A program made the translations under genes and the position numbers. Under the pieces are notes generated by a model. That model did no database searches, was not told where the DNA came from, and saw only the letters and a program-made list of their open reading frames with translations. From contig JALFOM010000022.1 of the NCBI GenBank assembly GCA_022782265.1, forward strand, positions 31,268 through 95,267: DNA of 64,000 bases. Reading direction: 5' to 3'. Below are positions 7,980 to 16,412 of this stretch, piece by piece. Position 1 is the stretch's first letter. Every line of letters starts with the position of its first letter. Source of the stretch: Clostridiales bacterium (lineage in GTDB: Bacteria > Bacillota > Clostridia > Oscillospirales > Oscillospiraceae).

Positions 7980-9568
7980 ACTCTTCTTCCTCCGTAAAGA
8001 AAAACCGCCTCGCCTTGGCGCTGATGCTGGTTGTCGTGGCGGCGGTGGCTATCCTGCTCAGTCTGCCGGCCTTCCGCTTCAATTCCTGCGTTTATACCAA
8101 GAAATCCCCCAATACCTTCGTGGGTGACGAGACCTATCAGGCGGTTTCCGCCGAGGTGGAGCAAGTTGCCGGGGAGCTTCGCGCCGACGGAATTGAGGTG
8201 ACCGTCAATGAGACGGTGACAGAGCGCACCAACTCCAAGGGAGAAACCACCTCACTGGTGACCTTCACCATCAACGAGGAATTTACGAAGAACGGCTGGG
8301 CCTTCCTGGGGGCGGGGCTAACCTCTTCCTGGGTACTTATGGGGATCCTTGCCTGCCTTGTGCTCTCGGTAGTCTGCGCACTGCTGGGAACGCTGCCCGG
8401 CATGGACACATCGTACAGGGCGCTGGACAGCCGGGCCCGGCTGCTGAGAAGCGCATCATACTGGCTGGCGCTGGTTGCGTTTTTGCTGGTTCCCGTGTTC
8501 TTCATGACCAATACCTACACGCTCTCCCGCCGCGTTGCGCTGTACAGCGGCGGCATAGCGACCGAAGGCAAGGAGGCACTGTTCGCCAAGCTGAACGGCT
8601 TCCTGTTCGGCGGCGCGGCAGGAGAAAATATCGACGCGGCGCTGAAGGATCTGAGCTTCTCCAACCTGTACACGCTGTGGGCGCTCCTGCCCTGCATGCT
8701 TGTGGCGGTCATTGCCGGTATCCAGCTCCGTTTCGGCGCCATAAAGCATACATTGCTCCGCGGCCTGCTGTATGGCTTTGTGATCGTTCTGTGCCTGCTT
8801 ATCCTCTACCCCTATTATGTGATGCTCATCACGGCCTTCCGCTCCAACGCGGAGACCACGGATATGTACTTCCAGCATATCTTCCCCACAGAGTGGAAGT
8901 TTGAGAACCTGAAGCACATTATCAACCAGGGCGTGCCCCGCTATCTGCTCAACTCCGCCCTTATCGCCGGCGGCGCCACGGCCATAGCCCTGATCTGCGG
9001 CATCCCCGCGGCCTACGCCATGGCCCGCATGAAGTTCAAGGGCAAGAAGATCTTCCTGGGCTTTGTGATCATGAGCCAGATGTTCTCCCCGGTGGTCCTG
9101 CTCATCGGCATTTCCCAGCTTATGGGCACGCTGGGGCTGAATGATTCCATCCTGGGCCTGATGCTGATCAACGCGGCCTTCAACCAGGCCTTTGCCATCT
9201 GGCTGCTGCGCGGTACCTTTGTGGCCATCTCCCCGGAAATGGAGCAGGCTGCCCGCATCGACGGCTGTACGGTGTTCGGCTCTCTGTGGCATATCCTGCT
9301 GCCTATGGCAGCCCCCGGCATTGTCACCACGCTGATCTTTGTGTTTATCAATGCCTGGAATGAATACACGATCTCCACGGTGCTGATCTCCACGGCGGCG
9401 AACCGCCCCATCACTGTAGGTATCACCCAGTTCTCCTCCTTCAACATGATCGAGTGGCAGTACCTTTTTGCGGCGTCCCTGCTGGCAACCATCCCTGTGG
9501 TCATTCTCTTCATGTTCATCGAGAAGCACCTGACTGCCGGCCTGACTTCCGGCGGCGTCAAGGGATAA
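7976..9568 (+). CDS. Sugar ABC transporter permease, MalG type, with long N-terminal extension
   Basis: 530 residues, nearly twice the usual 270-300. Start is GTG 7976, overlapping the preceding stop, with AAAGGAGGA 6-7 bases upstream. The last 270 residues (about 260-530) are an ordinary MalG permease with EQAARIDGCTVFGSLWHILL as the EAA coupling loop and a typical GLTSGGVKG end. The first 260 residues are extra: one membrane segment near 12-32, an exported region of about 80 residues with a beta-like stretch (EVTVNETVTERTNSKG), then further membrane segments near 105-125 and 155-175, a second loop and one more near 235-250. The extension might sense substrate or contact the binding protein; that is inference. 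Confidence 0.88.
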   Translation: MNSSSSVKKNRLALALMLVVVAAVAILLSLPAFRFNSCVYTKKSPNTFVGDETYQAVSAEVEQVAGELRADGIEVTVNETVTERTNSKGETTSLVTFTINEEFTKNGWAFLGAGLTSSWVLMGILACLVLSVVCALLGTLPGMDTSYRALDSRARLLRSASYWLALVAFLLVPVFFMTNTYTLSRRVALYSGGIATEGKEALFAKLNGFLFGGAAGENIDAALKDLSFSNLYTLWALLPCMLVAVIAGIQLRFGAIKHTLLRGLLYGFVIVLCLLILYPYYVMLITAFRSNAETTDMYFQHIFPTEWKFENLKHIINQGVPRYLLNSALIAGGATAIALICGIPAAYAMARMKFKGKKIFLGFVIMSQMFSPVVLLIGISQLMGTLGLNDSILGLMLINAAFNQAFAIWLLRGTFVAISPEMEQAARIDGCTVFGSLWHILLPMAAPGIVTTLIFVFINAWNEYTISTVLISTAANRPITVGITQFSSFNMIEWQYLFAASLLATIPVVILFMFIEKHLTAGLTSGGVKG

Positions 9569-9585
9569 AAATAACTGAATAAAAC

Positions 9586-9624
9586 AAAAACGATCCCCCG
9601 GACTGGTCCGGGGGATCGTTTACA
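9586..9624. terminator. Bidirectional terminator between convergent operons
   Basis: 15-bp stem (9589-9603 with 9606-9620) flanked by A run on the left and TTTACATTATA on the right; it can end the ABC operon on + and the DUF624 operon on -. Confidence 0.85.
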
Positions 9625-9634
9625 TTATATAGAA

Positions 9635-10261
9635 TCAATTCTCTTTATTGTCCTGCCCGGGCATGTATTTTTTGAATACCCGCTCAGTGAACAGGGACCA
9701 GAACAGTATCAGCAGCGCCGGAAGGACAAAGACCGGCACCAGATAGCGGACACAGACCCCGATACAGAACCAAAGGGAGACGGACATCAGCAGCGTGGAA
9801 GGGAGATGGGCGATCGAAAGCTTCAGCGCCGTCAGGTTCAGCCCTACAAAGCCAAAGGTAAAGCGGGAGAGAACGGGGAATACCCAGCAGCCGATGCCCG
9901 AAATGACGGTCAGCAGCACCAGACCGGCCATAGCCGCCACAACGGAGAGGTCCGCCCCGCCCGCTGTGCCTATAAAGCGCCTGAGCAGCCAGTAGCAGCC
10001 GCCCACCACCAGCAGCCACAGCAGTGTTGAGGGGATAGAGCCCAAAAACTCCGTCTTGAAGGTGCGGAAAAAGCGGCCGTATACCTGCTTTTCCCCGTAA
10101 CGGAAGCCGTGGGCCACGGAATCGTACAGCGCGGTGGTGGCAGCGCCCAGGGTGATGACCGGCAGAGAGCAGAGCAGCCATAACATGCTCAGGATCAGAA
10201 CGTCGGCAAAGTAGCCGAAGGGCTTCCAGATGAAGCTCTCCGCGTTGAAAAAGCCGCCCAT
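9635..10261 (-). CDS. DUF624 (YesL-like) membrane protein
   Basis: 208 residues beginning MGGFFNAESFIWKPFGYFAD and followed by LILSMLWLLCSLPVITLGAATTALY, the signature opening of the DUF624/YesL family. Four or five hydrophobic stretches are seen. The function of the family is not established; its members often sit beside sugar ABC transporters and glycosidase genes. The ATG shares one base with the stop of the SGNH esterase gene (TAATG), so the two are translationally coupled. It is the last gene of the kinase-esterase-DUF624 unit. Confidence 0.85.
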   Translation of the reverse strand: MGGFFNAESFIWKPFGYFADVLILSMLWLLCSLPVITLGAATTALYDSVAHGFRYGEKQVYGRFFRTFKTEFLGSIPSTLLWLLVVGGCYWLLRRFIGTAGGADLSVVAAMAGLVLLTVISGIGCWVFPVLSRFTFGFVGLNLTALKLSIAHLPSTLLMSVSLWFCIGVCVRYLVPVFVLPALLILFWSLFTERVFKKYMPGQDNKEN

Positions 10262-10917
10262 TACTTCACCAGCTTCGGTACCAAAGCGGAAAGAGCCTCC
10301 GCAAGCTGCCTGTGGCCACGGCCTGTCAGGTGCATGCAGTCCAGCTTGTTAAACTCCGCAAGGCCTTCCGCGTCCAGAAAGGCGCAGCCCAGCCGGTCGG
10401 CCAGCTCACGATAACGGGGCGCAAGCCCCCGGGACTTCTCCGTGCAGCCCAGACCCATAGCGGCACCGAAAGGATGATCCAGCAGGCCCTCGCCGATGTG
10501 GGGCGGGCAGATCAAAAGAATGTTGGGCTTTCCGCCGCGCCAGGCCTCCACGGTTTTGGCCTTGGCCACCAGGCGCTCCATGCCGATGCCGATGCAGGCC
10601 GCGTTGGCGCCCAGACGCTCCTTGGTGTCGTTGGTACCCAGCATGATAATCAGCAGGTCCACTGGCTCGTGGCTCATCAGACAGGAATAAATCACGTCCA
10701 GCCCGGACATGGACTCGTGCAGGGGGTCCGGGAACACGGTGGTGCGCCCGGAAAGCCCCTCTTCAATTACCAGATACTCTTCACCCAGAGCCTTCTGCAG
10801 CAGACAGGTCCAGCGCTCGTCCTCGTTGAAGCGGTCGCCCCCGTCGGCGCAGTCGGCCGGGTCGGCGCAGTAGCCGTGGGTGTTGGAATCGCCGAAACAG
10901 ACAATGTGCTTTTTCAT
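10261..10917 (-). CDS. SGNH/GDSL-family esterase
   Basis: 218 residues. SGNH hydrolase blocks are intact: CFGDSNTHG (block I, nucleophile Ser11), SGRTTV (block II Gly), IIMLGTNDTKERL (block III Asn) and DCMHLTGRGH (block V Asp-x-x-His). It resembles arylesterase-like deacetylases. Next to sialic acid genes, a natural guess is removal of O-acetyl groups from sialic acid or another amino sugar, but the substrate cannot be read from sequence. It starts 2 bases after the ROK-like kinase stop. A second SGNH gene of the same subtype lies at 57958. Confidence 0.85.
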   Translation of the reverse strand: MKKHIVCFGDSNTHGYCADPADCADGGDRFNEDERWTCLLQKALGEEYLVIEEGLSGRTTVFPDPLHESMSGLDVIYSCLMSHEPVDLLIIMLGTNDTKERLGANAACIGIGMERLVAKAKTVEAWRGGKPNILLICPPHIGEGLLDHPFGAAMGLGCTEKSRGLAPRYRELADRLGCAFLDAEGLAEFNKLDCMHLTGRGHRQLAEALSALVPKLVK

Positions 10918-10919
10918 CT

Positions 10920-12299
10920 TTATCGAATCTCCGGCAGGGACGCGGCGGCGGCGGACTGGCCCACACGGCGGAAACGCTCGTCGGGCAGGGCGATGTTGAT
11001 CTTGCCGCAGACTTCGGGGTACTCACTTGCCAGCACCTTGCGGCAGGTCTCCAGCAGGGTGTCGCCGCCCTTGCCGGACATGACACGGCCCAGGAGCAGC
11101 ACGCTGCGGAAGCCGTAGAGATCGTGGTAAAAAACCAGGGTGTGGGCCAGATAGGTGCCGATGCTGCGGTAAATGGCGGCGGCCCGGTCATCGCCCTCCT
11201 CCATCAGCTTCTGGACCACTTTCAGCTTCTCGGCGGGGGACAGGGCGGCGTCCAGCTCGATACCGGCGGCAGGGGCCAGCTTGATCACGCTGTCCTGAGA
11301 GAAGTATTTCACGCCGCAGCCGATGTCGTGAGACCACTCGTCCTCCATGGCGGCAGGATTAGCGTCTACGGGGACAAAGGCCAGCTCGTTGAGCCAGCCG
11401 GTGATCCGGCCCTGCTCGTCCACATAGCCCACCGCCTCGCTGGTGCCCATGGCAATGCCCAGAATGTTGGTATCCTCAAGGCTGATGGCACCGGCCAGAG
11501 CGGACACATCACCGTCGTTCACCACGCTGTAGGGGATGGGACCGAAGGTGTCGGTAATGGCGCGGATATAGATGTCCTTCACCTTGGCGTCAAACAGGTC
11601 TTTGGGTACCTGCAGGAACAGGGATGCCGCCATGGTGCGGTTGTTGATAAAAACGCCTGCGGAGGAGACGCCGACCGCGTCCACTCTGGGCATATGGGAA
11701 GCGGCGGACTTCAGCGCGGCCACAATGCCCTCATAGTGATAGTCCGGGTCACTGTTGATTTTGGGGAACCAGACCACCTCTTCGGAGTAGACCGTCTCCC
11801 CGTCGATCACGGCGGAGACCTTGCGGTCGCTTCCGCCGGCGTCAAAGCCGATACGGCAGCCCTCCATATGGCCGCCCATGGGCTTGGGGGCGTCCTTGGC
11901 CTCCGGCAGTTCGTCCACCAGCACCACCTCAAAGGGGTGCTCGAACACGCCGGCCATGTAGTCCCAGTCAAACTCCTGCTCGCCGCCGGCGCTGTAGGCG
12001 GCGGAGAGATACGCATAGGTGTCCTGATCGCCGCTGACGTAGATTTTGAAGCCGCCTTTCATCCACAGGATGGTCTTTACCAGGCGGTTGATGTAGTAGT
12101 GGTCTGCTTTGCGCATTTCTTCCGTGCCGTGGATGAAGGTGTGGCATACCGCCATCTCACCGTCGGCCCGCTCCACGGCGATGCCCACAGGCTTGCGGGC
12201 GCCGGCGAGAAACGCCTGGTTAAATTTATAAAGGGGGATGAATTCCGGATCCAGTTCGGGTTTGTTCTCAACATACAGGTTAATTCCGAGATATTCCAT
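10920..12299 (-). CDS. ROK/hexokinase-like (ASKHA) sugar kinase with N-terminal extension
   Basis: 459 residues against about 300 for ordinary ROK kinases. The ATPase core begins near 145: phosphate-1 loop GCRIGFDAGGSDRKVSAVID, then VDAVGVSSAGVFINN, the catalytic-Asp region YSVVNDGDVSALAGA and LGIAMGTSEAVGYV. The CxCGxxGC zinc motif of true ROK proteins is missing; GCGVKYFSQD stands roughly in its place. The first 140 residues contain KPVGIAVERADGEMAVC, which looks like a degenerate second ASKHA strand pair. A kinase for ManNAc, GlcNAc or another sugar of this locus is likely (NanK-like role), but family assignment is approximate. First gene of a three-gene minus-strand operon, divergent from the epimerase. 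Confidence 0.7.
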   Translation of the reverse strand: MEYLGINLYVENKPELDPEFIPLYKFNQAFLAGARKPVGIAVERADGEMAVCHTFIHGTEEMRKADHYYINRLVKTILWMKGGFKIYVSGDQDTYAYLSAAYSAGGEQEFDWDYMAGVFEHPFEVVLVDELPEAKDAPKPMGGHMEGCRIGFDAGGSDRKVSAVIDGETVYSEEVVWFPKINSDPDYHYEGIVAALKSAASHMPRVDAVGVSSAGVFINNRTMAASLFLQVPKDLFDAKVKDIYIRAITDTFGPIPYSVVNDGDVSALAGAISLEDTNILGIAMGTSEAVGYVDEQGRITGWLNELAFVPVDANPAAMEDEWSHDIGCGVKYFSQDSVIKLAPAAGIELDAALSPAEKLKVVQKLMEEGDDRAAAIYRSIGTYLAHTLVFYHDLYGFRSVLLLGRVMSGKGGDTLLETCRKVLASEYPEVCGKINIALPDERFRRVGQSAAAASLPEIR

Positions 12300-12337
12300 A
12301 ACAGCCTCCTTGAAAGAAAAATGGTATCTGTTTTTCT

Positions 12338-12366
12338 ATTATAGCATGGTACAGCGCTTATGTCAT
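12338..12366 (-). promoter_or_regulatory. Promoter of the kinase-esterase-DUF624 operon
   Basis: On the minus strand ATGACA (12361-12366) and TATAAT (12338-12343) are 17 bases apart, ending about 38 bases before the kinase start. Confidence 0.7.
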
Positions 12367-12402
12367 CAGGATACTGGCAAAAAATTTCAGGAAATATTTC
12401 TG

Positions 12403-12431
12403 TTGAAAATATCTTTCCGCAATGGTACTAT
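12403..12431 (+). promoter_or_regulatory. Promoter of the epimerase-rpiR operon
   Basis: TTGAAA (12403-12408) and TACTAT (12426-12431), spacer 17. A GAAAAGTTTTC palindrome (12449-12459) just downstream is a candidate operator. Confidence 0.65.
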
Positions 12432-12479
12432 TGTTTCGCGGAAAAAACGAAAAGTTTTCATAGAGGAGGAAACGTAAAA

Positions 12480-13688
12480 ATGGACAGAACGAAACTGAGT
12501 GAGGCTCGCCGCTGGATACGGTATCAGCTTGACTGTTCGGCGAATTTCTGGCTGGATCACGGCATAGACAAGGTAAACGGCGGGGTGTACACCTGCCTTG
12601 ACAGAAAAGGTGAGGTATTCTCCACCGACAAGAGTGTGTGGATGCAGGGCCGCTGCGGCTGGATCTACGCCTGGCTTTGCCATCTGTACGGGCCCCGGCC
12701 CGAATGGCTGGAAGCGGCGAAGAGCTGCCTGGACTTTATGGAAAAATACTGCATCAACCCCCAGGCTGACGGCCGCATGTACTTCACCGTCACCGCCGAA
12801 GGGCAGCCGCTGAGACAGCGCAGATACTGCTTTTCCGAGGCCTTTTACGCCATGGCCAACGCCGAGTATTACGGCATCACCGGCGACAGGGACTGCCTTG
12901 AGCGCGCCCGCCGGGCCTATGACCTGTACTGGAATCTGAACCACGGCATGCCCGACCCCACCGGCCTGGGCCCCAAGACCATTCCTGAGACCCGTACCGG
13001 AAGAGCCTTCGGCATCCCCATGATCTATCTGAACGTCACCTCCGTCATGCAGCGGGTGGACCCGGAACGTGCGGAGCTGTACGCCCAGCGGGCCGACTCC
13101 TGCGTGGAGGATATCTTCCGCTACCATGTGCACCCGGAGCTGAAATGCGTCCTGGAAAACGTGGCGGAGGACGGCCAGGCCCGCCTGAACTATACCGAGG
13201 GCCGCGTGGTGAACCCGGGCCACGACATTGAGGGCGTGTGGTTCCTGCTGGAGTACGCCAAGCGTACCGGCAAGACCGAGTATATTGCCAAAGCCGCCCA
13301 GATTTTCGACTGGGCCATCGAGGCCGGCTGGGACAAGGAGTACGGCGGCCTGCTGTACTTTGTGGACGCCCTGGGAAGACCGCCTGAGGCCTATGAGCAC
13401 GATATGAAGCTCTGGTGGCCCCATAATGAGATCCTCATTTCCTCTGTCATGCTCTACCGCGACACGGGGGACGAGAAATATCTGGACTGGTTCTACAAGA
13501 CCCTGGACTACTGCAAGACCTACTTTGCCGACAGCGAGTACGGCGAGTGGTACGGCTACCTCCGCCGGGACGGCAAGCCCACAGAGCCTGCCTGCAAGGG
13601 TTCCACCTTCAAGGGTCCCTTCCATCTGCCCAGAATGCTGAGCATCACGGATCAGGTGATCGGGGAGATCCTGGACGCCCAAGGCTGA
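12480..13688 (+). CDS. N-acylglucosamine 2-epimerase (AGE/RnBP family)
   Basis: 402 residues from ATG 12480, set by GAGGAGG 8 bases upstream; the upstream in-frame extension has no matching sequence and was dropped. The protein is an (alpha/alpha)6-barrel epimerase: FWLDHGIDKVNGGVYTCLDR near the start, KSVWMQGRCGWIYAWL, RYCFSEAFYAMANAEYY, NPGHDIEGVWFLLEYA and KLWWPHNEILISSVMLY, which place the barrel's catalytic His residues. Enzymes of this family interconvert ManNAc and GlcNAc, the step after sialic acid lyase, and here would replace NanE, for which no gene is seen. Cellobiose 2-epimerases share the fold, but the context favours the amino sugar. Confidence 0.88.
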   Translation: MDRTKLSEARRWIRYQLDCSANFWLDHGIDKVNGGVYTCLDRKGEVFSTDKSVWMQGRCGWIYAWLCHLYGPRPEWLEAAKSCLDFMEKYCINPQADGRMYFTVTAEGQPLRQRRYCFSEAFYAMANAEYYGITGDRDCLERARRAYDLYWNLNHGMPDPTGLGPKTIPETRTGRAFGIPMIYLNVTSVMQRVDPERAELYAQRADSCVEDIFRYHVHPELKCVLENVAEDGQARLNYTEGRVVNPGHDIEGVWFLLEYAKRTGKTEYIAKAAQIFDWAIEAGWDKEYGGLLYFVDALGRPPEAYEHDMKLWWPHNEILISSVMLYRDTGDEKYLDWFYKTLDYCKTYFADSEYGEWYGYLRRDGKPTEPACKGSTFKGPFHLPRMLSITDQVIGEILDAQG

Positions 13689-13698
13689 GGGACTGCCT

Positions 13699-14562
13699 AT
13701 GGCCTATAACCAGAGCGTATCTGAACGAATAAGCGCGGATTACTATAACCTGACTTCATCGGAGAAAAAGGCCGCGGACTATGTGATGGCCCACCAGATG
13801 GAGGCGCAGATCATGTCCATCACTGAGCTGGCCGAGGCCAGCAAGGTGGCGGAGGCCACGGTCTCCCGCTTCTGCCGCCGCTTGGGCTACAAGGGCTATA
13901 ACGCCTTCAAGCTGGCCCTGGCCCAGTCCACCGCGGGACAGAGAAGCAGCGCCGCCAACCCCCTCTCCGGGGAGGTGCAGGACACCGACAGCCTCACCGA
14001 CCTGTGCCGCAAGCTGTACCAGGCGGACGTCAGTGCCATGACCCACACTATGGAGCTGATTAAGCCCGAGAACATTGTGGCTGCCGCCGACCTGCTGGAA
14101 AAGGCGGGAAAGGTGCTGTGCATGGGCCAGGGCGGCTCCATGATTATCGCCCAGGAGGCTGCCCACCTGTTCTCCACCGCCAGCGGCAAGTTCTTTGCCG
14201 TCAGCGACTCTCATATGCAGGTAATCGCCGCTACAACCATGGACCCGGGGGACGTACTGCTGTTCTTCTCCTATTCAGGGGCAACCAAGGACATGATGGA
14301 GACCCTGAGCCTTGCCCGGGAGCGGGGAGGCAAAGTGATCCTCATCACCCGCTTTCCCCAGTCGCCGGGAGCGGCCCTTGCCGATGTGGTGCTCCAGTGC
14401 GGCGCCAACGAGAGCCCCCTGCAGCTGGGCTCCGTCCCGGCCAGGATCGCCCAGATGTATCTGCTGGACGTGCTCTTCTCCGAGCTGTGCCGCCGGAACA
14501 TGGACAGCTGCCGGGAGAGTCGCAGCCGCATTGCGGACGCCCTGGCGGATAAGCATTTATGA
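13699..14562 (+). CDS. MurR/RpiR-family transcriptional regulator
   Basis: 287 residues. An N-terminal RpiR helix-turn-helix domain (about 1-77; ITELAEASKVAEATVSRFCR as recognition region) precedes a SIS sugar-phosphate-binding domain (about 110-250; KVLCMGQGGSMIIAQEAAHL and VLLFFSYSGATKDMMET). RpiR proteins sense phosphosugars; several control sialic acid (nan) or N-acetylmuramic acid genes. It follows the epimerase by 10 bases and precedes the second ABC transporter, so a ManNAc-6-P or GlcNAc-6-P sensor for this locus is the best reading. Terminator at 14564-14604. Confidence 0.92.
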   Translation: MAYNQSVSERISADYYNLTSSEKKAADYVMAHQMEAQIMSITELAEASKVAEATVSRFCRRLGYKGYNAFKLALAQSTAGQRSSAANPLSGEVQDTDSLTDLCRKLYQADVSAMTHTMELIKPENIVAAADLLEKAGKVLCMGQGGSMIIAQEAAHLFSTASGKFFAVSDSHMQVIAATTMDPGDVLLFFSYSGATKDMMETLSLARERGGKVILITRFPQSPGAALADVVLQCGANESPLQLGSVPARIAQMYLLDVLFSELCRRNMDSCRESRSRIADALADKHL

Positions 14563-14563
14563 C

Positions 14564-14604
14564 AAATCAGCACCCGGCGAATTGTGCAGGGTGCTGATTT
14601 TTTG
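14564..14604 (+). terminator. Terminator after rpiR
   Basis: 12-bp stem (14564-14575 with 14589-14600) ending in a T run to 14603. Confidence 0.85.
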
Positions 14605-14654
14605 CAAATTCACCCCGAAATTGTGCGAAACAGAAAATTTTTTTCAAAATTTTA

Positions 14655-14683
14655 TTGACAATACGCATAGTTTTGGCTAATAT
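14655..14683 (+). promoter_or_regulatory. Strong promoter of the second sugar ABC operon
   Basis: TTGACA (14655-14660) and TAATAT (14678-14683), spacer 17. A GAAAATTTTTTTC dyad (14633-14645) sits just upstream. Confidence 0.8.
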
Positions 14684-14719
14684 TTACTTGTGTTTCGGCA
14701 ACTTTGCCCTGACCGCGAG

Positions 14720-14807
14720 GCCCGGGCGGAAACGAAAATACGTCAGCAAGGGGATCCCCCTTGCTCACCTTTTTGAAAAAAGGTGATACGGTTTTACATA
14801 CCGGGGC
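14720..14807 (+). repeat. Structured leader element, copy B
   Basis: Second copy of the element at 5488. The palindromic hairpin (14745-14765, one extra C in the loop) is directly followed by CACCTTTTT/AAAAAGGTG (14766-14785), the same two hairpins in the same order. An outer pairing is weaker: GCCCGG near 14719 with CCGGGGC at 14801, and GAAAC with GTTTT. Bases around the ribosome site (14833-14870) also match those before the first binding-protein gene. Confidence 0.7.
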
Positions 14808-14870
14808 GCTTTTCTCTGCCCCCACAAACGTGTTAGCAAAAATTTTTAATAAAAATTTTAGGAGGAAATT

Positions 14871-16181
14871 ATGAAGAAACTGCTTGTACTGCTTCTGGCT
14901 CTGACAATGGTGTTCGCACTGGCCGCCTGCGGCGGACAGGCTGCACCCGCTGAGAGCGCAGCACCCGCACCCACCGAGAGCGCAGAACCCGCACCCGCTG
15001 AAGGTGTGACCATCACCCTGTGGACTTACCCCATCGGCAAGTGGACCGATGAGGCCACCGTTAAAGATCTGATTGCAGACTTTAACGCCGTTTATCCTGA
15101 CATCACTGTTCAGGTCGAGTATCTCGACTACACCAACGGCGACGACAAGGTCAACACCGCTATCGAAGGCGGCCAGGCTCCCGACATCGTTATGGAAGGA
15201 CCTGAGCGTCTGATCGCCAACTGTGGCGCCAAGGGCCTGATGGTCGACCTGGCCGACATCGTCCCCGCCGGCACCTATGACTCCATTATCGGCTCCTGCA
15301 CCAGCGCCAACGGCGAGGTCTACGAGCTGCCCGTCTGCATGATCGCCCACTGCATGGCCATCAACCGCGACGTATTTGAGGCGGCTGACGCTCTCCAGTA
15401 CCTGAATGAGGAGACCCACACCTGGAACTCTGTCGATGACTTCTTCAAGGCTGTTCAGGCTGTCTATGACGCCGGCTATCCCTATGTCGGCACCATCTAC
15501 TGCGGCGGCCAGGGCGGCGACCAGGGCACCCGCGCTCTGATCACCAACATCAGCGGCGGCACCTATGCCAACGCCGAGCACACCGAGTACACCTACGCTT
15601 CTCAGGAGAACGCGGAGGGCCTGGCCAGACTGTACGCTCAGGACGGCATCAACTTTGACACCGCTATCGTCGCTTCCGACGAGATCCAGAACTTTGTCAA
15701 CGGCACCTTCCAGATGGCCTTCTGCTGGAACATCAGCCAGGAAGTCAACAATGCCGACGCGCTTGGCTTCGACGTTCTGCCCATGGCCTTCCCCTCTGAC
15801 ACCACTCCCTCCCTGCAGGGCGGTATCTGGGGCTTCGGCGTGTTCAACAACGGCGATGACGCCCGCATTGAGGCTGCCAAGACCTTCATCCAGTTCATGA
15901 CCAGCGAGGAAGAGTATGCCAAGGCTGTTGAGGCCACCACCTTCGCTCCTGTCCGTGACGTGGACGGCATCTATGCCGACAACGCGCTGTTCCCCGAATA
16001 CTCCCTGCTCAGCCCCCTGATGGGTGACTACTACCAGATCACCAAGGGCTGGACCGAGGCTCGTACCGAGTGGTGGAACATGCTCCAGCGTGTGAACGAC
16101 AGCGATGGCTCCGTGGAGAGCATCCTTGCTGAGATGCAGGCTGCTCAGGACACCGCCAACGCAGCAGCTGCTGCCGGCTGA
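14871..16181 (+). CDS. Sugar ABC transporter substrate-binding lipoprotein (second system)
   Basis: 436 residues, ATG 14871 behind AGGAGG. The lipoprotein signal MKKLLVLLLALTMVFALAAC is nearly identical to that of the first system, followed by an Ala/Pro/Glu linker. The mature part is a family 1 solute-binding fold: VTITLWTYPIGKWTDEATVK, TAIEGGQAPDIVMEGPERLI, FVNGTFQMAFCWNISQEV and LQGGIWGFGVFNNGDD. It is followed by two permeases, a YhcH protein and sialic acid lyase, so sialic acid or a derivative is its likely ligand; this is inferred from neighbours. A terminator-like hairpin at 16217 limits read-through into the permeases. Confidence 0.92.
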   Translation: MKKLLVLLLALTMVFALAACGGQAAPAESAAPAPTESAEPAPAEGVTITLWTYPIGKWTDEATVKDLIADFNAVYPDITVQVEYLDYTNGDDKVNTAIEGGQAPDIVMEGPERLIANCGAKGLMVDLADIVPAGTYDSIIGSCTSANGEVYELPVCMIAHCMAINRDVFEAADALQYLNEETHTWNSVDDFFKAVQAVYDAGYPYVGTIYCGGQGGDQGTRALITNISGGTYANAEHTEYTYASQENAEGLARLYAQDGINFDTAIVASDEIQNFVNGTFQMAFCWNISQEVNNADALGFDVLPMAFPSDTTPSLQGGIWGFGVFNNGDDARIEAAKTFIQFMTSEEEYAKAVEATTFAPVRDVDGIYADNALFPEYSLLSPLMGDYYQITKGWTEARTEWWNMLQRVNDSDGSVESILAEMQAAQDTANAAAAAG

Positions 16182-16215
16182 TCCTTCGGCTGACGGTTTT
16201 TCGTAAATAAAAAAA

Positions 16216-16256
16216 GCGCCCCTTCCCTCTGTTTGGGCGAGGGAAGGGGCGTTATT
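16216..16256 (+). terminator. Terminator/attenuator after second binding-protein gene
   Basis: 13-bp stem (16217-16229 with 16239-16251), 9-base loop; tail is only GTTATT. A second hairpin AGACGC (16281-16286)/GCGTCT (16309-16314) with inner CTCCG/CGGAG and a CTCCTTTTT tail may add termination. Confidence 0.7.
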
Positions 16257-16412
16257 CAGTGACAGCCATATTGGTACCAGAGACGCGATGCTCCGCCTCC
16301 GGAGAGAAGCGTCTGCTCCTTTTTGCGCTGCTGACTTAAACTATACACCCATAAAAAGCGGACAAAGTATGTTTTTTATCGGGAAATAGTTTTAAAAGAG
16401 AGGGGGATATCC

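Noticed and set aside
9684..10181. 165-codon alternate frame inside the DUF624 gene
   Set aside because: Shadow of a recognised membrane protein; the main frame has clear hydrophobic segments.
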